A stretch of DNA of 37,262 nt from RECO01 sp050485385. GTDB taxonomy: Bacteria > Pseudomonadota > Alphaproteobacteria > Geminicoccales > Geminicoccaceae. The stretch is taken from positions 1 to 37,262 of the forward strand of contig JBJHBG010000040.1 in NCBI GenBank assembly GCA_050485385.1, in the 5' to 3' direction. How positions within the stretch are numbered: position 1 is the first letter of the stretch; each line of letters opens with the position of its first letter. The position numbers and the translations under genes were made by a program. Below the pieces are notes generated by a model. It ran no database searches and had not been told where the DNA came from. It saw nothing but the letters and a program-made list of their open reading frames with translations. This document shows, piece after piece, positions 32,295 to 37,262 of the stretch.

Positions 32295-33818
32295 TCAGCG
32301 GTCGAAGGCGAAGACCGCGAAGTCGGCATCGCGGTAGACCGCCGCCGAGCCCGGACAGGTGGCGACGCTACGCCCCGTGGGCCAGACGACGTGGGTCAGG
32401 CCCGCGCGGCGGCGTTCCTGCTCGACGAGGTCGCAGGCCCCGGCCGGTGCCCGCTGCACGGCACGGGCGACCTCGACGCGGCGATGCCATTCCAGGACTT
32501 CGTGGTCCTGGTAGGGATGGCTCTGGAAGCTGACGAACTGCGGCACCCCGGTCGCGAGGCGGAAGCCCCGGTCGCCGACCGGCGTCATCACGACCCAGCC
32601 GCGTTCGGCGTGGGCACGCATCCAGGCGTAGTAGCCGGGCTCCTGCGGCGACAGGTAGCGCTGCGCCTTCGATGCGACGCCGAGGGCGGCGAAGGCGACG
32701 AGGACGGCCGCTAGCACCACGGCGAGGCGATGGCGCAGCTGCCGTCGAGCGGCGAGCCGTGGCATCAGCCAGGCGAGGCCGAAGGTGACGACGACGACCA
32801 TCGCGATGGGCACCAGCACGACCGAGGTGCGCCAGGGGGCGACCAGCCGCAGCGTCTCCATGCCCGGCAGCAGGGTCGCCAGCGTCAGAGCGACGGTCGC
32901 CGCGAGGCCGAAGGCGAGAAACCGGCCGATCCGCAATTCGCGGGTCAGGGCTACGGCCAAGAGCACGAGGAGGAGCTTGAACGCCGCGTCGACGTCGAAC
33001 CAGTGCAGCGGCAGGCTGTGGTCCGGGATCCGGATCTCGGTGAGGACCACCGCGGCGCGGCGCCCCATCTCGGCGGAGGTGGATGGAAAGGCGCGGGCGA
33101 GGGCGACCGCTTGGGCGGCGAGCGCGGCCACGCCGAGGGCCGGCGCGACGAGGGCGACCCGCCGACCGTCGCCCGGCGCGAAGGCAAGGGCTGCGGCGAC
33201 GAGGACGATCGCGCCGGGCAGGACGTAGCCGGGGTGGAAGGCGGCAGCGACGACCACGGCGAGGGTGCCGACCTGCCAGCGGCCGCCGTGCAGGGCTGCG
33301 GCACCCAAGAGGAGCAGGGCGCCGAAGTTGGCCGGCTCGAACACCCGATCCATGACGTATTGCGAGGCGACGCCCTGCCACAGCTTGCCGACGCCCTGGT
33401 TGCTGTGCAGCAGGAGCGCCGCAAGGAGGAAGGGTTGCCAAAGCGTGGGTGCGAGCCCGGCTTCGGCGACGACGCGCCGGTGCCAGACGAGGATCGCCCA
33501 GGCGAGGACGGCGAAGGCCAAAAGGTGAAGCGCGTAGACCCACATCGGCCCGCCGACGTCGAAGACGACGGTGACGAGCCACGTGAAGACGGGCAGCCCG
33601 TTGCGGGTACCGGCCAGCCAGTCCTCGGCGAGAAAGCGATAGCCGGCGGCGGCGGCACCATGCAGGAACTTGGTATTCTGGTTGCCGAAGAACACCGGCT
33701 CCGTCGGCAGTGCCAGCGCCATGTAGAGGCCCAGCACGGCACTCGCGGCCAGCATGAACCGCCACTCGCCGCGACCACGCAGCGGGACGCTCGACGGTTT
33801 GGTGGAGCGTCCCAGCAT
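32295..33818 (-). CDS. Polytopic membrane protein of unknown function (glycosyltransferase-like topology)
   Basis: I do not recognise a characterised family. The 507-residue protein has about ten hydrophobic segments, including FMLAASAVLGLYMALALPT, WVYALHLLAFAVLAWAILVW, VGTLAVVVAAAFHPGYVLPG, LLLVLLAVAL, FGLAATVALTLATLLPG and LAVVLAAVLVAFAALGVA. Between the first two is a loop with FFGNQNTKFLHGAAAAGYRFLAEDWL. Conserved-looking polar loops (SNQGVGKLWQG, VMDRVFEPANFG) and a soluble C-terminal domain of about 110 residues (YLSPQEPGYYAWMRAHAERGWVVMTPV...) resemble the plan of GT-C-like or related DUF membrane proteins that use lipid-linked substrates. That is only a topological analogy. The ATG at 33818 precedes a basic lead. 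It is convergent with deoA and divergent from upp. Confidence 0.75.
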   Translation of the reverse strand: MLGRSTKPSSVPLRGRGEWRFMLAASAVLGLYMALALPTEPVFFGNQNTKFLHGAAAAGYRFLAEDWLAGTRNGLPVFTWLVTVVFDVGGPMWVYALHLLAFAVLAWAILVWHRRVVAEAGLAPTLWQPFLLAALLLHSNQGVGKLWQGVASQYVMDRVFEPANFGALLLLGAAALHGGRWQVGTLAVVVAAAFHPGYVLPGAIVLVAAALAFAPGDGRRVALVAPALGVAALAAQAVALARAFPSTSAEMGRRAAVVLTEIRIPDHSLPLHWFDVDAAFKLLLVLLAVALTRELRIGRFLAFGLAATVALTLATLLPGMETLRLVAPWRTSVVLVPIAMVVVVTFGLAWLMPRLAARRQLRHRLAVVLAAVLVAFAALGVASKAQRYLSPQEPGYYAWMRAHAERGWVVMTPVGDRGFRLATGVPQFVSFQSHPYQDHEVLEWHRRVEVARAVQRAPAGACDLVEQERRRAGLTHVVWPTGRSVATCPGSAAVYRDADFAVFAFDR

Positions 33819-33868
33819 CCGTGCCCCAGGCCCCTCGCGACGGCCTTCCCACGAAGGCCACGGACGTT

Positions 33869-33902
33869 GCGCTTGCCCGACATCGCTGCTCTCGACAAGC
33901 GC
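33869..33902. promoter_or_regulatory. Inverted repeat upstream of upp
   Basis: GCGCTTG and CAAGCGC form a perfect 7-bp inverted repeat with a 20-base spacer in the 136-base divergent gap between the membrane-protein gene and upp. Half-site centres are 27 bases apart. It could be an operator or an RNA hairpin in the upp leader. Nothing else was recognised in this gap. Confidence 0.25.
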
Positions 33903-33954
33903 GTAGTGCGGCGCCTAGCTTCGCCGTCCACGACCGCCTCGAGGAATTCGTGCC

Positions 33955-34611
33955 ATGGAGCGCGCCAGCCTGCCGGAGCCACCGCCGAGCCTGCACGTGG
34001 TGGAACACCCGCTGCTCGAGCACAAGCTGACGTTGATGCGCTCGAAGGACACGCCGGTGGCCGAGTTCCGCCGCTTGGCCAACGAGGTGGCGATGCTGCT
34101 GGCCTACGAGGTGACGCGCGACCTGCCCTTGGACGAGGTGGCCATCGAGACGCCGCTCACCGCGATGCGCGCCCGCAAGCTCTCGGGCAAGAAGCTCTGC
34201 CTCGTCTCGATCCTGCGCGCCGGCAACGGGCTGCTCGACGGTATGCTGAACCTCATGCCGTCGGCGCGCGTAGGGTTCATCGGCCTCTACCGCGACCCGG
34301 CGACGCTGGAGCCCGTCGAGTACTACTACAAGATGCCGTCCGACATCGCCGAGCGGCGGGTGATCGTCGTCGATCCGATGCTGGCGACGGCGAACTCGGC
34401 GGTGGCGGCGGTCGAGCGACTGAAGGCCGACGGTGCGCGCGACCTGCGTTTCGTCTGCCTGTTGGCGGCACCTGAGGGGGTCGCCCGCTTCGCCGCGGCG
34501 CACCCGGACGTGCCGATCTACACCGCCGCCGTGGACGATCACCTGAACGACCACGGCTACATCGTGCCCGGCCTCGGCGATGCGGGCGACCGCATCTACG
34601 GGACGCGCTGA
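33955..34611 (+). CDS. upp: Uracil phosphoribosyltransferase
   Basis: Upp converts uracil and PRPP to UMP. The 218-residue protein has LHVVEHPLLEHKLTLMRSKDT (in parts), FRRLANEVAMLLAYE, ETPLTAMRARKLSGKKLCLVSILRAG (in parts), YYYKMPSDIAERRVIVVDPMLATANSA with the PRPP loop VVDPMLATANS, and VPIYTAAVDDHLNDHGYIVPGLGDAGDR (in parts) for uracil recognition. All are normal for the family. The ATG at 33955 has GAGGA about 9 bases upstream. It takes up the uracil released by the deaminase/phosphorylase genes of the operon to its left. The next gene follows after 4 bases. Confidence 0.96.
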   Translation: MERASLPEPPPSLHVVEHPLLEHKLTLMRSKDTPVAEFRRLANEVAMLLAYEVTRDLPLDEVAIETPLTAMRARKLSGKKLCLVSILRAGNGLLDGMLNLMPSARVGFIGLYRDPATLEPVEYYYKMPSDIAERRVIVVDPMLATANSAVAAVERLKADGARDLRFVCLLAAPEGVARFAAAHPDVPIYTAAVDDHLNDHGYIVPGLGDAGDRIYGTR

Positions 34612-34615
34612 GGCC

Positions 34616-35332
34616 ATGCAGACGGTCGATGCACCGAACGGGCGAAGCCCGGCGGGCCAGCCGGCGGTGCTGGTGGTCGACGTGGGCGGGGCCAGCGTGA
34701 AGCTCTGGTGCTCCGCCACGGGTGCCACGGCGCGCTTTCCCTCCGGCCCCCACTTCGGCCCCGACGAACTCCTGGAGGGGGTCGCGCGGACGAGCGCCGG
34801 CTGGGCCTTCGACCGGTTGAGCGTCGGCATCCCTACGGGCGTGCTGCACGGCCGGCCCTACAGCGAGCCGCACAACATGGGCAAGGGCTGGCTCGGCTTC
34901 GACCTGGCAGCCGCGTTCGACCGCCCGGCCGTTCTCATCAACGACGCGGTGATGCAGGCGCTCGGCAGCTACGAGGGGGGCGCCATGCTGTTCTTGGGCC
35001 TCGGCACCGGGCTCGGCACCGCACTCGTGGTCGACGGCCAGCCCATCGGGCTCGAGATCCAGCATCTGCCGTATCGCGATGGCCTGACCTTCGAGGACTG
35101 GACCGCAACGCGCGGCATCGAGCGGTTCGGCGTGGAGGTGTGGCGCAGGCACCTCGCCATCGTCGTGCGCAAGATGAAGGATGCGACGGTGGCCGAGTAC
35201 GTCGTGCTCGGCGGCGGCAACGTGCGCCATGTCGACACCCTGCCGCCGAACTGCCGGCTGGGCTCCAATGCGAATGCGTTCCTCGGCGGTTACCGTCTGT
35301 GGGCCGGCGCCGAGGCGACCTTGGGCGATTGA
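34616..35332 (+). CDS. ROK-family sugar kinase-like protein
   Basis: The 238-residue protein has the ASKHA layout of compact ROK kinases. There is an N-terminal phosphate loop VVDVGGASVKLW (20-31), the conserved segment LSVGIPTGVLHG (68-79), the catalytic base Asp110 in LINDAVMQALGSYEGG, and the adenosine-side glycine motif LFLGLGTGLGTALVVDG (125-141). A C-terminal VVLGGGNV with the final GAEATLG also fits. The zinc-binding cysteine motif of many ROK glucokinases is absent, as in polyphosphate-glucokinase-like members. The substrate is unknown. The ATG at 34616 with GAGG just upstream lies 4 bases after the upp stop, so the pair is co-transcribed. Confidence 0.82.
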   Translation: MQTVDAPNGRSPAGQPAVLVVDVGGASVKLWCSATGATARFPSGPHFGPDELLEGVARTSAGWAFDRLSVGIPTGVLHGRPYSEPHNMGKGWLGFDLAAAFDRPAVLINDAVMQALGSYEGGAMLFLGLGTGLGTALVVDGQPIGLEIQHLPYRDGLTFEDWTATRGIERFGVEVWRRHLAIVVRKMKDATVAEYVVLGGGNVRHVDTLPPNCRLGSNANAFLGGYRLWAGAEATLGD

Positions 35333-35434
35333 CCGAGTGCACGCCTTGCAAAGGTCGACTGCGCGACGTGCCAAGATCCGCCGACCCATGCGCGTTAGCG
35401 TTCCCGCCGCCTGACAACCAGCGGGATTGCCGAC

Positions 35435-35923
35435 ATGGGACGATCGATCGAATGGTGCGGCGTGGCAGCGGGCCTGCTGGCCTTGAGTTCGCTCGGAGCG
35501 GCGAACGCTGCCGACCTGCCCTACCGTGGTGACGGCGAGCACGTCATGGTCACGCCCGCCCAACTGGACTGGCAGCCGATCGCGTCGATGGCCCCCGGGG
35601 CCGAAATGGCGCTGATCGAGGGCGACCTCGCGACCGACGAGCCCTTCACCTTCCGCTTGAGGATGCCGGCCGACTACGTCGTCTCGCCACATGTCCATCC
35701 GGCCTACGAGCGCGTGACCGTGCTGCAGGGCACGTTCCACTTCGCCCATGGCGAGCGCTTCGATCGCGAGGCGACCATGGCGTTGCCGGTGGGCGGGATG
35801 GCGATCATGCCGCCGGGCGTGCCGATGTTCGGCTTCACCGAGGACGAGACGGTGATCCAGCTCCACGGTCAAGGGCCGTGGGGGATCGAGTACGTCGATC
35901 CGACGGATGATCCGCGCAGCTGA
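35435..35923 (+). CDS. Secreted cupin-domain protein
   Basis: The 162-residue protein has a signal peptide (VAAGLLALSSLGAANA, likely cleaved after ANA near residue 25) and a single cupin barrel. Cupin motif 1 is exact: HVHPAYERVTVLQG, with two histidines and a glutamate for metal. Motif 2 is degenerate: PVGGMAIMPPGVPMFGF keeps the P-P-G turn but lacks the usual histidine, so metal binding may be weakened. It is probably periplasmic; no substrate can be assigned. The ATG at 35435 begins the signal peptide. The 102-base spacer upstream holds no clear promoter. Its 3' end overlaps the opposing lactate-permease-type gene by 55 bases. Confidence 0.85.
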   Translation: MGRSIEWCGVAAGLLALSSLGAANAADLPYRGDGEHVMVTPAQLDWQPIASMAPGAEMALIEGDLATDEPFTFRLRMPADYVVSPHVHPAYERVTVLQGTFHFAHGERFDREATMALPVGGMAIMPPGVPMFGFTEDETVIQLHGQGPWGIEYVDPTDDPRS

Positions 35924-37262
35924 ACGCCGACGGCTTCGCCGCCCGAAAGGACCAGCAGGAGGACGCCGGCAGCGGCGACGAGGGCGACGTTGCCGGCCGC
36001 CCAGAGGGCGGCGAAGCGGACGAGGCGGCGCTCGAGCCGACGGTGCGCCGCACCCGCAACCGCCAGCGTCAGCGCCACCATCGGCACCGAGCCTGGGGCA
36101 GCGTGGCCGGCGGCGGCGTTCTGCACGGCCGCGAACAACAGAGGCTGGCCGAAGACGGCGCCCTGTTCGACCGCATCGAGCATGGCGAGAGCGTTGCCGG
36201 CGATGCCGGACGCCGTGAGGTAGCCACCGAGGCCGCCGACGAGCGCGGTCAGCGCCACGGCAAGGCCCGCGACGTCACCCGCCAACGCGGCGACGGGTCG
36301 GAGCGCGCCGGACGCGGCCGCGAGTTGTGCCATGACCACGAAGAGGAGCACCGTCAGGAGCGGACGCGCCGAGCGGACGAGGGCGCCGCCGGCAAGCGGG
36401 AGGGCGCGTGCGCCCGCTACCGCCGCCGCCGCCAAGAGCAGGGCGGGGGCTGGCGTCGTCAGCGGCGCAAGGCGGAGGTCGCCCACGGCGAGGTGCCAGT
36501 CGGGCAGGTAGGGTGCGCTCGCGCGCAACGCCAGGACCAACGCCACGAGCAAGGCGAAGGGCCAAGCCGCGGCCGGGGGAAGCGTGGCCGCCCGTGCGGC
36601 GAGCAGTACACATGCTGCCGTGAGCGTGCCGGCGAGCGCGCCCGCCACTTGCGGGCCGAGACCCAAGGTTGCGGCCGTGAGCAGCGAGGCGAAGCCGAGG
36701 CTGGCGACCAGTGCGGCGACGGCCGTGGCACGGTGCCGGGCCTCGGCGAAGCGCACGGCGAGCACGGCGGCGACCGCGAAGACCGGTGCGCTCAGGAGCG
36801 CGGTGGCGGCACCCAAACGCCAGGGCTCGAGGTTGGCGAGTTGCGCACCCACCAGCGTGGCGAGGCCGAGCGTGCCCCAGGGCATGATCGCCATGCCGAG
36901 GAGCGCGATGGGCAGCGCCCGGGCCGGCGGCAGGAGGGCGAGCAACGCCGGCACGGTGACCACCAGCGAGACGCCGAAGCCGGTCAGCGATTCGAGCGCC
37001 GGGGCGATGCCGACGACGATGGCGAGGACCTTCGCGGCGGTCGGCACCGGCAACGCGCGCAGCCAGTCGCCGACGGCGGCAACCGTACCGCGCGCCTCGG
37101 CGGCGGCGACGACGATCAGCCCAGGGGCGATGACGACGGCGGCGGCGAGCCAGACCAGCAGGGCCGCAGGCAGCGCCGTGGCCGCCACCGCCAGCGGCGC
37201 GGGGGTCGTGACGGCCACCGTGAGCACGGCCGCCGCGGCGCCGACCGCCGCCGCGAGCAGCG
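35869..37262 (-). CDS. L-lactate permease (LctP) family transporter, N-terminus outside window
   Basis: At least 464 residues of a very hydrophobic protein are visible and the frame is open at the right edge, so the true start lies outside. The LctP signature region is clear: VLAIVVGIAPALESLTGFGVSLVVTVPAL (in parts) followed by ALPIALLGMAIMPWGTLGLATLVGAQLA. Towards the C-terminus LVGGLGGYLTASGIAGNALAMLD and QPLLFAAVQNAAAGHAAPGSVPMVALTLA match the second conserved half. The family carries L-lactate, D-lactate or glycolate with protons. No lactate dehydrogenase gene is in view. The stop at 35869 lies inside the antisense of the cupin gene's 3' end. Confidence 0.88.
   Translation of the reverse strand, partial: LLAAAVGAAAAVLTVAVTTPAPLAVAATALPAALLVWLAAAVVIAPGLIVVAAAEARGTVAAVGDWLRALPVPTAAKVLAIVVGIAPALESLTGFGVSLVVTVPALLALLPPARALPIALLGMAIMPWGTLGLATLVGAQLANLEPWRLGAATALLSAPVFAVAAVLAVRFAEARHRATAVAALVASLGFASLLTAATLGLGPQVAGALAGTLTAACVLLAARAATLPPAAAWPFALLVALVLALRASAPYLPDWHLAVGDLRLAPLTTPAPALLLAAAAVAGARALPLAGGALVRSARPLLTVLLFVVMAQLAAASGALRPVAALAGDVAGLAVALTALVGGLGGYLTASGIAGNALAMLDAVEQGAVFGQPLLFAAVQNAAAGHAAPGSVPMVALTLAVAGAAHRRLERRLVRFAALWAAGNVALVAAAGVLLLVLSGGEAVGVQLRGSSVGSTYSIPHGP

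Noticed and set aside
35333..35434. Promoter before the cupin gene (TTGCAA near 35346 and CAAGAT downstream)
   Set aside because: The spacing is about 20 bases and the -10 match is poor, so it is not listed as a feature.

Overview
The window is a GC-rich, very compact bacterial chromosome segment. Gene order points to an alphaproteobacterium: the minus-strand run pyrB-pyrC'-plsY ... dprA-topA-rnr is a familiar alphaproteobacterial arrangement, and family-level features such as a BMP-type nucleoside transporter beside salvage genes fit. I would not go below class level. No rRNA, tRNA, CRISPR array, insertion sequence or phage gene was recognised. Genes are separated by a few bases or overlap, often as ATGA, and no convincing rho-independent terminator was seen.

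Layout. (1) 1-4849, minus: rnr (3' end outside the window), topA and dprA. (2) 4850-13616, minus: an accessory block lying between dprA and plsY, which are usually close. It holds a LacI regulator, a short-chain dehydrogenase, a DeoR regulator, a DUF1537 four-carbon-acid kinase and a PdxA2-like dehydrogenase. The last two form the known kinase/dehydrogenase pair for D-threonate-type acid sugars. Between and after these lie the remains of three transport systems: a TRAP binding protein, an oligopeptide-type ABC operon and a sugar ABC ATPase. All are broken, many by large in-frame deletions. (3) 13617-19913, minus: argC, threonine ammonia-lyase, an FGGY-fold protein without catalytic residues, pyrB, a metal-ligand-deficient PyrC' and plsY, tightly packed. 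(4) 19995-22861, plus: purD, bioY and a Sua5/TsaC protein. (5) 22869-24158, minus: an MscS-family channel. (6) 24340-32287, plus: a complete nucleoside uptake and catabolism operon consisting of a BMP binding protein, a double ATPase, two permeases, a cytidine deaminase fused in frame to purine nucleoside phosphorylase, deoC and deoA. (7) 32295-37262: a polytopic membrane protein (minus), upp and a ROK-family kinase (plus), a secreted cupin (plus) and a partial lactate-permease-family transporter (minus) that runs off the right edge.

How the genes work together. The nucleoside operon imports nucleosides, deaminates cytidine, phosphorolyses purine and pyrimidine nucleosides, and cleaves deoxyribose-5-phosphate. 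The nearby upp recycles the released uracil. Phosphopentomutase (deoB), needed to join phosphorolysis to DeoC, is not in the window. The most distinctive observations are the Cdd-PNP fusion, a low-GC rare-codon patch inside its PNP half, the decaying transporter island with preserved enzymes, and two apparent pseudoenzymes (PyrC' and the FGGY protein) flanking pyrB.
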